DNA of 60,106 nucleotides, from the NCBI RefSeq assembly GCF_002149035.1, contig NZ_NGFP01000020.1:1-60106 (forward strand), given 5' to 3'. The DNA is from Streptosporangium minutum. Lineage in GTDB: Bacteria > Actinomycetota > Actinomycetes > Streptosporangiales > Streptosporangiaceae. A model generated the notes under the pieces. That model did not search any database. It saw only the letters and a program-made list of their open reading frames with translations, and was not told the origin of the DNA. Both the position numbers and the translations under genes were made by a program. Positions 15,148 through 23,271 of the stretch are shown piece by piece. Position 1 is the first letter of the stretch; every line of letters starts with the position of its first letter.

Positions 15148-15972
15148 TCACGTCAGAAAACCCACGTAACCGTCGAGCACCGCGAGCACCTGATCGGCGG
15201 GGGCGCCGGGGAGGCTGAGCACGACCTCCTCGATGCCCATTTCCGCGTAGTAGTCGAGCTTCTCCTCGCTCGGCAGCGTCCCGAACGGGATCACCTCGGC
15301 CATCTCGCGCCCCGCCTTCTCGCAGGCCTCACGCAGGGCGGGAAGCGCCGCCCTGACCCCCTTGCCGCCGATCGGCATCCAGCCGTCGGCGTACTCGGCG
15401 ACGTGGGCGAAGAGCTTCGGGCCCGCCGCGCCGCCCACGTAGACGGGCGGTCCGGACACCGGTTTGGGCCAGGACCAGGAGGGCTCGAAGCTCACGTGAC
15501 GGCCCGTGAAGCCGGCTGCCTCCTCGCTCCACAGCGCCTTCATCGCGAGAACGTGCTCGCGGGCGACGTCGCGGCGGAAGCCGTAGGCGACACCGTGGTC
15601 CTCGATCTCCTCCACGTTCCAGCCGAACCCGACGCCGAGCACCACCCGGCCGCCGGACAGGTGGTCGAGGGTGGCGACGGCCTTGGCGGTCACGATGGGC
15701 TCACGCTGGGCGGCGAGCATGATGCCGGTGCCGAGGGTGATCCGGCCGGTCACGGCCGCCGCGTGGGCGAGCGCGACCAGCGGGTCGAGTGTGCGGCTGT
15801 ACTCCTCGGGGAGCACGGCCTGTCCGGCGGCGGGAGCCGTCCGGCGCGAGACCGGGATGTGGGTGTGCTCGGGCAGGTAGAGGGAGGCGAACCCGCGCTC
15901 CTCCGCGGCCCTGGCCAGCTCGGCGACCGGCATCGACCGGTCGGTGGCGAACATCGTGACACCCAGCCGCAT
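15148..15972 (-). CDS. LLM-class (luciferase-like) F420- or FMN-dependent oxidoreductase
   Basis: A 274-aa bacterial-luciferase-fold protein. It starts MRLGVTMFATDRSMPVAELA, has SLYLPEHTHIPVSR and RITLGTGIMLAAQREP, and the GGRVVLGVGFGWNVEE loop typical of F420-dependent LLM enzymes. The ATG at 15972 is preceded by GGAGG at five bases and is preferred over 16014. It is divergent from an alpha/beta hydrolase and two more LLM genes across an operator-like region. Substrate and true cofactor (F420 or FMN) cannot be settled from sequence. Confidence 0.9.
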   Translation of the reverse strand: MRLGVTMFATDRSMPVAELARAAEERGFASLYLPEHTHIPVSRRTAPAAGQAVLPEEYSRTLDPLVALAHAAAVTGRITLGTGIMLAAQREPIVTAKAVATLDHLSGGRVVLGVGFGWNVEEIEDHGVAYGFRRDVAREHVLAMKALWSEEAAGFTGRHVSFEPSWSWPKPVSGPPVYVGGAAGPKLFAHVAEYADGWMPIGGKGVRAALPALREACEKAGREMAEVIPFGTLPSEEKLDYYAEMGIEEVVLSLPGAPADQVLAVLDGYVGFLT

Positions 15973-16001
15973 GACAGCCTCCGGTTTCCCCGCACCGACC
16001 C

Positions 16002-16031
16002 CTTGGTAAACCAAGCGATTGCTCGGTTACC
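16002..16031. promoter_or_regulatory. Overlapping operator dyads between LLM and hydrolase genes
   Basis: CTTGGT-AA-ACCAAG (16002-16015) is a perfect dyad. It overlaps a second, imperfect one in which GGTAAACCAAGC pairs with GCTCGGTTACC (16005-16031). The core ACCAAGCGA is identical to the site at 5452-5469 near the liv promoter. Confidence 0.6.
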
Positions 16032-16047
16032 ATTCCTAGGGTAGCTT
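16019..16047 (+). promoter_or_regulatory. Promoter of the hydrolase/LLM operon
   Basis: TTGCTC (16019-16024), a 17-base spacer and TAGCTT (16042-16047) fit -35 and -10 elements for the plus-strand operon starting at 16080. The operator dyad overlaps the -35 element, as expected for repression. Confidence 0.5.
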
Positions 16048-16079
16048 GCCAGGCGGGCAATCCTCACGGAAGGGCGCTC

Positions 16080-16871
16080 ATGGCGTTCACGGACTTAGGC
16101 GACGTGCGGCTGTTCCACACCGACGACGGGGCGGGGGACACGACGCTGCTGCTCGTCCACGGCCTGGGATCGGACTCCCATGAGTGGGTCCACCACATCC
16201 CCTCGCTCGCCGAACGGTACCGGGTCCTGGCGGTGGACGTGCGCGGACACGGCTACTCCTCCGCGCCGGAGACCGGCAACGCCCCCCGGCAGATGGCCGA
16301 GGACCTGGCCCTGCTCTGCGGCGCGCTCGGCGTCGAGTCCTGCGTGGCGATCGGCCACTCGATGGGGGGCCAGATCGTCTCCCACCTGGCCGTGGAACAC
16401 CCCTCGCTGGTCAAGGCGCTGGTCACGGTCGACCCGGGGTACGGCTTCACCGGCGCGGTGGCGGCCTCCTTCCCGGCGCTGATCGAGCGGATGCGCGAGG
16501 ACCCCGTGGCCGCCGCCCTCCGCAACGACCAGTGGACCTCCACCGGGGCGACCCCGCAGTGGCTGCGCGAGTGGCACCGGCGGCGGATCCTCGCCACACC
16601 CCCGCACGTGCTGCTCCAGGCGTTCGAGGCGATGTTCGGCGGACCGGACGCGCTCGGCGTCCGCCCCAACTCCGACGGATACCTGTCACGCCGGGCCTGC
16701 CCGGTGCTGACCTTCTGGTTCGACCCGACCCAGGCCGAGTGGGAGGCGGACCTGTTCAAGGACCCGCACTCCAAGGCCGTCACCTGGGAGGGCAGCGGCC
16801 ACCGGCTGCACGAGGAACGCCCCGGGGAGTTCCTCCTCGTCGTCACGCACTGGCTAAGGAGTCTGGCATGA
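16080..16871 (+). CDS. Alpha/beta hydrolase
   Basis: A 263-aa cytosolic alpha/beta-hydrolase. The oxyanion region is LLVHGLGSDSHEW, the nucleophile Ser is in GHSMGGQ, and the catalytic His is in GSGHRLHEERP near the C-terminus. It resembles ester, lactone or C-C bond hydrolases; the substrate is unknown. ATG 16080 is preceded by GGAAGGG at five bases. Its stop overlaps the start of the next LLM gene (ATGA at 16868-16871), so the two are translationally coupled. Confidence 0.92.
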   Translation: MAFTDLGDVRLFHTDDGAGDTTLLLVHGLGSDSHEWVHHIPSLAERYRVLAVDVRGHGYSSAPETGNAPRQMAEDLALLCGALGVESCVAIGHSMGGQIVSHLAVEHPSLVKALVTVDPGYGFTGAVAASFPALIERMREDPVAAALRNDQWTSTGATPQWLREWHRRRILATPPHVLLQAFEAMFGGPDALGVRPNSDGYLSRRACPVLTFWFDPTQAEWEADLFKDPHSKAVTWEGSGHRLHEERPGEFLLVVTHWLRSLA

Positions 16872-18118
16872 AGTTCTCGATATTCCTCAACCCGCAGATC
16901 CCCGGTTCCGGATACTCCAACGAGGAGAACGCGGTCGCCAAGCGGCCGATCGGGCGGGACATCGAGTCCTATCAGGCGCTGCTCCACGAGGTGCGCGAGA
17001 TCGCGATCCACGCCGACCAGATCGGCTTCGACGCGCTGATGATGACCGAGCACCACTTCCACTCCGAGGGCTTCGAGTTCTCGGTGAATCCGCTGATGTT
17101 CCTCACCGACCTGGCGGCGAGGACCGAGCGCATCCTGCTGGCCCCGCTGGGCATCGTGCTGCCCGCCTGGGACCCGATCAGGGCGGCCGAGGACGTGGCC
17201 CTGCTCGACCAGTTCAGCAAGGGGCGGCTCCGCCTGGGCGTGGCCCGCGGCTACCAGAACCGGTGGATGAACGTGCTGGGCCAGCGCTGGCAGGCCTCCG
17301 CCGCCCGCTCCGACGGCTCCAAGAGCGACACCCGCAACTTCGACGTCTTCGGCGAGGTCCTGAAGATCATGAAGATGGCGTGGACCCAGGACACGCTGCG
17401 CTACAAGTCCGACGTGCTGGACTACGAGGTGCCCGCGCCGTTCGACGGCATCGAGGGCTGGCCCGCGCTGGAGTGGACCCAGAAGTTCGGCGCGCCCGGC
17501 GAGGTGGACGACCAGGGCAGGATCCACGCCGTCTCGGTCGGGCCCAAGCCGTACCAGTATCCGTATCCGGAGCTGTGGCAGCCGTTCACCATCTCCGACC
17601 GCTCGGTGATCCGGGCCGCGCAGGAGGACATCCTGCCGTGGATGTTCACCCCGAACCCGGACGAGCACGCCGCCAAGGCCAAGCTCTACCAGGAGGAGTC
17701 GGCCAAGTGCGGCCGCGACTACAAGCTGGGCGAGCACACCGGCATCCTCAAGATCATCGGTATGGCCGACACCCGGGAGGAGGCCATCGCCACCTACGGG
17801 ACGAGCATGCAGAAGGACTTCGCCGCCTTCTTCGGCCCGTTCGGCTACCTGGAGGTCCTCCGCAAGCAGGAGGACGACAGGCACCAGCCGATCAGCCCGG
17901 AGAAGGGCGACTACAAGCGCATGAACGAGGTCGAGATGGCCCTGCTGGGCGGTCCCGACGACGTCAAGCGCGGCATCCAGCGCATGCTCGACCGGATGCC
18001 CGACCTGGAGTGGTTCGGCCTGTTCATGCAGGGACAGCAGGGGGTCCTCCCCCTCGACACCGTCAAGCGCAACCTCGAACTCTTCGCCACCAAGGTCATC
18101 CCCGAGTTCTCCGACTGA
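16868..18118 (+). CDS. LLM-class flavin-dependent oxidoreductase (long form)
   Basis: A 416-aa luciferase-like monooxygenase that starts MKFSIFLNPQIPGSGYSNEE and contains DALMMTEHHFHSEGF, ILLAPLGIVLPAWDP, SKGRLRLGVARGYQ and ADTREEAIATYG. It is longer than the common 290-350 aa LLM proteins, with an insertion (about residues 140-260) rich in aromatic residues (YKSDVLDYEVPAPFDGIEGW, KPYQYPYPELWQPF). The start is fixed by the four-base overlap with the hydrolase stop. It is co-transcribed with the hydrolase and the next LLM gene, suggesting that one pathway oxidises and then hydrolyses a compound. FMN with a partner reductase is more likely than F420 for this form, but not proven. Confidence 0.9.
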   Translation: MKFSIFLNPQIPGSGYSNEENAVAKRPIGRDIESYQALLHEVREIAIHADQIGFDALMMTEHHFHSEGFEFSVNPLMFLTDLAARTERILLAPLGIVLPAWDPIRAAEDVALLDQFSKGRLRLGVARGYQNRWMNVLGQRWQASAARSDGSKSDTRNFDVFGEVLKIMKMAWTQDTLRYKSDVLDYEVPAPFDGIEGWPALEWTQKFGAPGEVDDQGRIHAVSVGPKPYQYPYPELWQPFTISDRSVIRAAQEDILPWMFTPNPDEHAAKAKLYQEESAKCGRDYKLGEHTGILKIIGMADTREEAIATYGTSMQKDFAAFFGPFGYLEVLRKQEDDRHQPISPEKGDYKRMNEVEMALLGGPDDVKRGIQRMLDRMPDLEWFGLFMQGQQGVLPLDTVKRNLELFATKVIPEFSD

Positions 18119-18154
18119 CCCCGCCCGCCGCATCCGAGAACCCGGGGAGGATCC

Positions 18155-19036
18155 GTGCAGTTCTGGCTTGGAGCGTCGTTCGTCGAGACCGACCAGTTCG
18201 TCGAGCTGGCCAAGGTGTCGCAACGGTGCGGCATCCACACGCTCACCCTGTCGGACCACATCTTCTACGCCGACTTCGACTCCCCCTACCCCTACTCCAG
18301 CACGGGCGCGCCCCGCTGGAACGCCGAGACCCACTGGCCCGACGTATGGGTGACGATCGGCGCGATGGCCGCGGTCACCTCCACCCTGCGCTTCGCACCG
18401 AACGTCTACGTCGCCCCGGCCCGCGACCTGTTCACGGTCGCCAAGCAGGTCTCCACCGCGGCGGTGATCTCCGGGGACCGGGTGACGTTCGGCGTCGGCG
18501 TCGGCTGGTGCAAGGAGGAGTTCGTCCAGACCGGCCAGGACTTCCACACCCGGGGCCGCAGGCTGGACGAGATGATCCCCGCGCTGCGCGAGCTCTGGGC
18601 GGGCGGCACGGTCGAGCACCACGGCGCTCACTTCGAGTACGGCCCGCTGTCGATCTCCCCCGTCCCCGCCCGGCCGGTGCCGTTCTTCGTCGGCGGCGAC
18701 AGCGAGGCCGCGCTCCGCCGCGCGGCACGGCTCGGTGACGGCTGGATGGGCAACCGCGTCTACTCCGAGGAGCGGCTCGACGTGGTCCTCGCCGACCTCC
18801 GGCGCTACCTGAAGGAGTACGGCCGGGCCGAGGACGCCCTGGAGATCATCGCCCCTCTCGCGGTCATGCCCGACGCCGGGACATACCGGCGCTTCGCGGA
18901 GAAGGGCGTCACCGGCACCATGGCCGCCCCCTGGTGGCTCGCCACCCCGCAGGAGAAGGCCGAGCACGGCGACGGCCTCGCGCTCAAGGTCGCCACCATC
19001 GAGCGTTTCGCCGAAGAGGTGATCTCCAGGATGTGA
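18155..19036 (+). CDS. LLM-class F420-dependent oxidoreductase
   Basis: A 293-aa luciferase-fold enzyme. It contains TLTLSDHIFYADFDSPYPYS, GDRVTFGVGVGWCKEEFVQ and RPVPFFVGGDSEAALRRAARLGDGW, the family pattern for actinobacterial F420-linked oxidoreductases. Start GTG 18155 is placed by GGGGAGG four bases upstream. It lies 36 bases after the long LLM gene and probably ends the hydrolase operon. Confidence 0.9.
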   Translation: MQFWLGASFVETDQFVELAKVSQRCGIHTLTLSDHIFYADFDSPYPYSSTGAPRWNAETHWPDVWVTIGAMAAVTSTLRFAPNVYVAPARDLFTVAKQVSTAAVISGDRVTFGVGVGWCKEEFVQTGQDFHTRGRRLDEMIPALRELWAGGTVEHHGAHFEYGPLSISPVPARPVPFFVGGDSEAALRRAARLGDGWMGNRVYSEERLDVVLADLRRYLKEYGRAEDALEIIAPLAVMPDAGTYRRFAEKGVTGTMAAPWWLATPQEKAEHGDGLALKVATIERFAEEVISRM

Positions 19037-19171
19037 CCGCGGCCCGGACGGCCGCTCTGTCGCCGGACCCGCTCCCCGGGACGGCGCGCGATCCCCGCCG
19101 CGGCGTCACGGACCTGGTCCGGCGGTCGGCACCGCGCCGTCCGGGACCGCTCGACCGGGTAGCCTGGCGGA

Positions 19172-19981
19172 GTGCTGGAAGAGATCACGGCGACCCGCTA
19201 CGTGACGCCCCTGCGGGAGGGCGGGTCGCTCCCCGGGGTGGTCGAGGCGGACGACCTCGGCACCTACGTCGTCAAGTTCCGCGGTGCCGGGCAGGGCCGC
19301 CGGGTGCTCGTCGCGGAGATCATCTCCGCCGAGCTGGCCAGGCGGCTCGGCTTCCGGACCCCCGAGCTGAAGGTGATCGAGGTCGACCCGCAGCTCGGCG
19401 CCCGGGAGCCCGACGAGGAGATCCAGGACCTGCTCAAGGCCAGCGAGGGCCACAACCTGGCGGTCGACTTCCTGCCCGGCGCCCTCGGCTTCGAGCCGCT
19501 CGCCTGGCCACCGGACCCCGGCCTCGCCTCCCGGCTGCTCTGGTTCGACGCCCTGATCCACAACGTGGACCGGAGCTGGCGCAACCCGAACCTGCTCCTC
19601 TGGCACGGCGACATCTGGCTGATCGACCACGGCGCCGCCCTCTGGTTCCACCACAACTGGCCCGCCGCCGACCCGCAGCGCGGCTTCGACGCGGGCGACC
19701 ACGTGCTGGCGCCGTTCGCCACCCGGATGGCGGAGGCCGACGCCGAGCTCAGCGAGAGGATCACCAGGGATTTCCTCGACGGGATCGTGGACGAGGTCCC
19801 CGACGAGTGGCTGGAGGACGAGCCCGGGTTCGACGGGGCGCAGGCCGTACGGCAGGCGTATGTCGAGCACCTGCTGGCTCGCGCGCAGGGGCCCCGCGCA
19901 TGGCTGCCCGACCCCTCGGTCGCCCCCAGGCAGGAGCGGAAGACCGGCTCGGTGGGCGCGTTCTGGAAGGACAGCCGGTGA
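19172..19981 (+). CDS. Short HipA-family kinase
   Basis: A 269-aa HipA/PI3-4-kinase-fold protein. The ATP lysine is in YVVKFRG (35), the catalytic loop is HNVDRSWRNPN (Asp 133, Asn 140), and the metal-binding Asp is in WLIDHGAALW (152), so it looks active. It lacks the N-terminal subdomain of full HipA (about 440 aa), as does the HipT type, and no HipB-like DNA-binding gene is next to it. The GTG start has no normal Shine-Dalgarno spacing. TAGCCT at 19160-19165 lies six bases before it, so the mRNA may be leaderless. The stop overlaps the GTG of the DUF3037 gene. Confidence 0.85.
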   Translation: MLEEITATRYVTPLREGGSLPGVVEADDLGTYVVKFRGAGQGRRVLVAEIISAELARRLGFRTPELKVIEVDPQLGAREPDEEIQDLLKASEGHNLAVDFLPGALGFEPLAWPPDPGLASRLLWFDALIHNVDRSWRNPNLLLWHGDIWLIDHGAALWFHHNWPAADPQRGFDAGDHVLAPFATRMAEADAELSERITRDFLDGIVDEVPDEWLEDEPGFDGAQAVRQAYVEHLLARAQGPRAWLPDPSVAPRQERKTGSVGAFWKDSR

Positions 19982-20355
19982 GAGACGTCTACGAGTACGC
20001 CGTCATCCGGGTGGTCCCCCGCGTGGAGCGGGGCGAGCTGATCAACGCCGGGGTGGTGCTCTACTGCCAGCCGCGCGGCTACCTGTGCGCGCGGGTGGAG
20101 CTGGACGAGGCCCGGTTGCACGCGCTCGACGCCCACGCGGACGTCGACGGGGTACGGCACGCGCTCGGCGCCTACGAGCGCTCCTGCACCACCGACGCGG
20201 GACCGCTGGGCGGGGAACCGCTCGGCAGCCGGTTCCGCTGGCTGACCGCCCCGCGCAGCACGATCGTGCAGACCGGCCCGGTCCACGCCGGTCTCACCGC
20301 CGACCCCGGAGCCGAGCTGGAACGCCTGGTGGCCTGTCTGGTCCGCAGCCTGTGA
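19978..20355 (+). CDS. DUF3037 domain protein, partner of the HipA-like kinase
   Basis: A 125-aa protein that starts (GTG) RDVYEYAVIRVVPRVERGEL, followed by INAGVVLYCQ, the typical opening of DUF3037. The C-terminal half includes GSRFRWLTAPRSTIVQTGPV and GLTADPGAELERLV. The function is not known. The start GTG (19978) overlaps the kinase stop by four bases (GTGA), so the two are coupled. In many genomes DUF3037 genes sit directly beside HipA-like kinases; a role as regulator or substrate of the kinase is inference. Confidence 0.85.
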   Translation: MRDVYEYAVIRVVPRVERGELINAGVVLYCQPRGYLCARVELDEARLHALDAHADVDGVRHALGAYERSCTTDAGPLGGEPLGSRFRWLTAPRSTIVQTGPVHAGLTADPGAELERLVACLVRSL

Positions 20356-20386
20356 ACCGGCGCCGCCGCGAGGGCTCCGGAGTGCT

Positions 20387-21229
20387 CTAGAAGAGCACCG
20401 ACATGAAGGTGCCGACCTCTTCGAACCCGGCCTTGCGGTAGGCGGCCCGGGCCGGGGCGTTGTAGTCGTTGACGTACAGCGAGACCACCGGCGCGAAGCA
20501 GTCGAGCGCGTGCTTGACCACCGAGGCCATCCCGGCTGCCGCGTGTCCCCGGCCGCGCAGGTCGGGATGGACCCAGACGCCCTGGATCTGGCAGGCCAGC
20601 GGCGTGACCGCGCCGACCTCGGCCTTGAAGACGACCCGGCCGTGCTCGATGCGCGCGTAGGAACGGCCGATCCGGATCAGCTCGGCGACCCTGGACCGGT
20701 AGAGGGCTCCGCCGTCACCGGCCTCCGGGGAGACGCCCACCTCCTCGGTGAACATCGCCACGCAGGCGGGGAGCAGGATCTCGAACTCCTCCGGCCGCAC
20801 CCGCCTGACCAGCGGGTCGATCGGGACCGGGGACGGCGTGGTGACCGCCATCACCGGCTGGGCCCAGCGGACCGCGCGGGCGGCGCCCCAGTAGGGCTCC
20901 AGCCGCTCCCACAGCGGCGCGACGGCGTCCGCGGGACCGACGATCGAGGAACAGCGGCGGCCCTGCTTACGGGCGCGGTCAGCGAAGGCGTGCACGGCGT
21001 CCGTGCCGGCGTTCACCGGGACCAGGTTCGCACCGGCATAGCAGAGAGAGGTCAGGCCGCCGCGCGGCCCGAACCCCCACATCTGACCACCGAGCCTGGC
21101 CGGATTGAGCCCGACGGCACGGACCCTGGAGGCGACGAAGACGTTGACGACAGGATCGGCGTCCAGGAGCGCCAGCACCTCGTCACGATCGTTGTCGTCG
21201 AGCACGCGCGACGCCGTTGTGCGCAGCAT
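20387..21229 (-). CDS. DUF4081-containing GNAT acetyltransferase
   Basis: A 280-aa protein with an N-terminal DUF4081-like half (DRDEVLALLDADPVVNVFV, then AGANLVPVNAGTDAVHAFAD) and a C-terminal GNAT domain with the acetyl-CoA loop VHPDLRGRGHAAAGM (about 225-240) and YVNDYNAPARAAYRKAGFEEVG. In mycobacteria the homologous gene (Rv2867c) lies beside ispG, rip1 and dxr, as here in part. The substrate is unknown. The start could be ATG 21229 or the preceding GTG 21232. It is convergent with the HipA/DUF3037 pair. Confidence 0.88.
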   Translation of the reverse strand: MLRTTASRVLDDNDRDEVLALLDADPVVNVFVASRVRAVGLNPARLGGQMWGFGPRGGLTSLCYAGANLVPVNAGTDAVHAFADRARKQGRRCSSIVGPADAVAPLWERLEPYWGAARAVRWAQPVMAVTTPSPVPIDPLVRRVRPEEFEILLPACVAMFTEEVGVSPEAGDGGALYRSRVAELIRIGRSYARIEHGRVVFKAEVGAVTPLACQIQGVWVHPDLRGRGHAAAGMASVVKHALDCFAPVVSLYVNDYNAPARAAYRKAGFEEVGTFMSVLF

Positions 21230-21291
21230 CACGCGCTCAGCCTACGCGACCCCTTCGATTTTGGCAGGAACCAACATAGAGCCAGTCATCT

Positions 21292-22884
21292 CTACCTACT
21301 CAAATCAGCCCTCGCCGCCATACGGGCCGCGGGCACGGGCTCGGGGTTCCCCTCGCAGCGGGCGTCCGGACCGGCCGGGGAGCGCTCGGCCGGGCCGGGC
21401 AGGCTGCCGTCCTTGAGGTAGGCCGCCAGGTAGCGGTCCACGCAGCGGTTGCCGCCGAGCGCGACACCGTGGTTCCCGCCCGGCACGGTCAGCAGTCGGG
21501 AGCCGCTGAACAGCCTGCGCATCTGCAGGGCCCCCGGGTAGGGCGTGGCGGCGTCACGCTCGGACTGCACGAGCATGACCGGCGGCAGCTCCTGGCTGTC
21601 CTGGATCTTCACCGGGGGCCCGCCCTTCTCGGGCCAGAACGCGCACGGCGCGTTGTACCAGGCGTTCGGCCAGGCGAGGAAGGGCGCCTTGGCGTGCAAC
21701 TTCGACATGTCCGTCCGCCACTGGGACCAGTTACGCGGCCAGGCGGCGTCGCGGCACTGTATCCCGAGGTAGACGGCGTAACCGTTCTCCGCCTTGGCGT
21801 CGTTCTCCGCGTGCCGGCGGTAGGCGGCGAGCATGGGGGCGGTGTCGCCCCTCTTGACGTAGGCGGAGAACGCCTTGGCGAGCTGCGGCCAGACCGCGTC
21901 GGAGTAGCCGCCGACGGTGTAGACGTCGTCCAGCTCGCTCGGACCGACCACCCCGCCTGCCGGCCGGGTGCGCAGCCGCTCCCGCATGGCGTACCAGGCG
22001 AAGGAGACCGCTCTGCCGGTCCCGCCCAGCCTGTAGACGTCGTTGTGGCGGGCGGTCCACTTCAGGAAGTCCTGGTGCCGCCGGTCGAAGGCGGTGCCCT
22101 GGGAGAGGTTGGCGTCGTACCAGACCCCTCGGGGGTCGACCACGCTGTCCAGGACGAGCCGCTTGACCCGGTCGGGGAAGAGCGTCGCGTACACCGCGCC
22201 GAGGTAGCTCCCGTAGGAGTAGCCCAGGAAGCTGATCTCGGGCTCGCCCAGCGCCTCTCTGATCGCGTCCATGTCCCTGGCGGAGTTCTCGGTGCTCATG
22301 TGGGGCAGCAGCCAGCTCCACCGGTTCTCGCACGCCGTGGCGTACTGCCGGGCCCGGCCGATCAGCACGGCCTCCTCCCGCTCGTTGCGCGGCACATGGT
22401 CGGGGCGGGGCGCGGCGTAGTATTTCGCGGGGTCCACGCAGCGGAGCGCGGGCTCGCTCTCCCCCACCCCCCGCGGGTCGAAGCCGATCACGTCGAACCG
22501 GTCGGCCAGGTGGTCGGGGAGCTGGGTGGCGACGTATTTGGCCAGGTTACGGCCGGATGCCCCGGGCCCTCCGGGATTGACCAGCAGGACCCCCAGGTGG
22601 TTGTGGTCCCGCGAGGTCTTCCCCTTGATCCGGTTCAGGGCCAGGCTGATGGTCTGGTAGGGGTTGGCGTAGTCGAGCGGCACCCTCAGGTCGGCGCACT
22701 CCACCTCGCCCTCCCGGGCTCTGGCCGGAGGGGTGAGCACGCCGTCGAAGAGCGCGGGCTTGGGCTTGTCGGGACAGGGCCCCCAGACCAGCTCGTCCTG
22801 CTCCTGCGCCACCGCTCCCCGTGGAACCCCGACGGTGACGGCCAGCATCCCGGCGACCGCGACAATCCCGACGACCCTTTTCAC
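21292..22884 (-). CDS. Secreted TAP-type alpha/beta hydrolase (tripeptidyl aminopeptidase-like, S33)
   Basis: A 530-aa protein with a Sec signal peptide (VVGIVAVAGMLAVTVGV, cleavage near AVAQ). It has VLLVNPGGPGASG (oxyanion region), the nucleophile in GYSYGSYLGA, Asp in VQSERDAATPY and His in GGNHGVALG, plus the C-terminal TAP-like domain with paired Cys (LGIQCRDA, NAPCAFW, NRCVDRYL). Streptomyces relatives remove tripeptides from extracellular proteins. GTG 22884 has GGAGGGG upstream. It sits between the GNAT gene and ispG, an insertion relative to the usual ispG-GNAT neighbourhood. Confidence 0.92.
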   Translation of the reverse strand: MKRVVGIVAVAGMLAVTVGVPRGAVAQEQDELVWGPCPDKPKPALFDGVLTPPARAREGEVECADLRVPLDYANPYQTISLALNRIKGKTSRDHNHLGVLLVNPGGPGASGRNLAKYVATQLPDHLADRFDVIGFDPRGVGESEPALRCVDPAKYYAAPRPDHVPRNEREEAVLIGRARQYATACENRWSWLLPHMSTENSARDMDAIREALGEPEISFLGYSYGSYLGAVYATLFPDRVKRLVLDSVVDPRGVWYDANLSQGTAFDRRHQDFLKWTARHNDVYRLGGTGRAVSFAWYAMRERLRTRPAGGVVGPSELDDVYTVGGYSDAVWPQLAKAFSAYVKRGDTAPMLAAYRRHAENDAKAENGYAVYLGIQCRDAAWPRNWSQWRTDMSKLHAKAPFLAWPNAWYNAPCAFWPEKGGPPVKIQDSQELPPVMLVQSERDAATPYPGALQMRRLFSGSRLLTVPGGNHGVALGGNRCVDRYLAAYLKDGSLPGPAERSPAGPDARCEGNPEPVPAARMAARADLSR

Positions 22885-23271
22885 AGACTCCCCCTCCGCA
22901 TAGGCAGAGGCGATGGTCTCCCGGGGGGTGGCACGGCCACCGGCGTAACAGCCAGATACTTACCACTCTGTAGGCAGTCGATTGCGTTGTGTAATCGATT
23001 CCGGCAAGGCGTCCGGGACAGGTTTTCCCGCTGCACCGTCCTGGGCGACCTCCCCGCCGCGCAGGCGGGGGCCGGCCGCCGCGGGCGTCTCTCCGAGGGC
23101 GGCCGGGAGGCGCGCCGCGCGGCCCGAAGACGTACGGCACCGCCCCGGCGCACTCGCGAACCGGAACGGGCACAGAGCCTGAAGGCCCCGGCCCCAGCAC
23201 GGGATCCGGAGGCCCCGGCCCCGGCACGGGATCTGGAGGCTCCCGCCCCGGCACGGGCGCCCGAACGGGTT
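22885..23271. other. 387-bp intergenic region with dyad and tandem repeats
   Basis: Between ispG and the secreted hydrolase. It contains an inverted repeat TCGATT...AATCGA with a 9-base spacer (22978-22998) in an AT-richer patch about 95 bases before the hydrolase start, probably its promoter region, and the 27-bp tandem repeats near ispG. No gene was found. Confidence 0.5.
23181..23261. repeat. 27-bp GC-rich tandem repeat, three copies
   Basis: Three direct copies begin at 23181, 23208 and 23235. Each has the form GGAGGC-CCCGGCCCC-GGCACGGG plus three or four variable bases; copies 1 and 2 differ at two or three positions and copy 3 at several. The array lies just downstream of the ispG stop (23272). 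Confidence 0.85.

Noticed and set aside
16184-16867. Fusion of the hydrolase and the long LLM enzyme suggested by one long open frame
   Set aside because: The frame upstream of 16868 is a shadow of the hydrolase gene. The real LLM start overlaps the hydrolase stop as ATGA.
23181-23261. CRISPR remnant near ispG
   Set aside because: The 27-bp units are directly joined without spacers.
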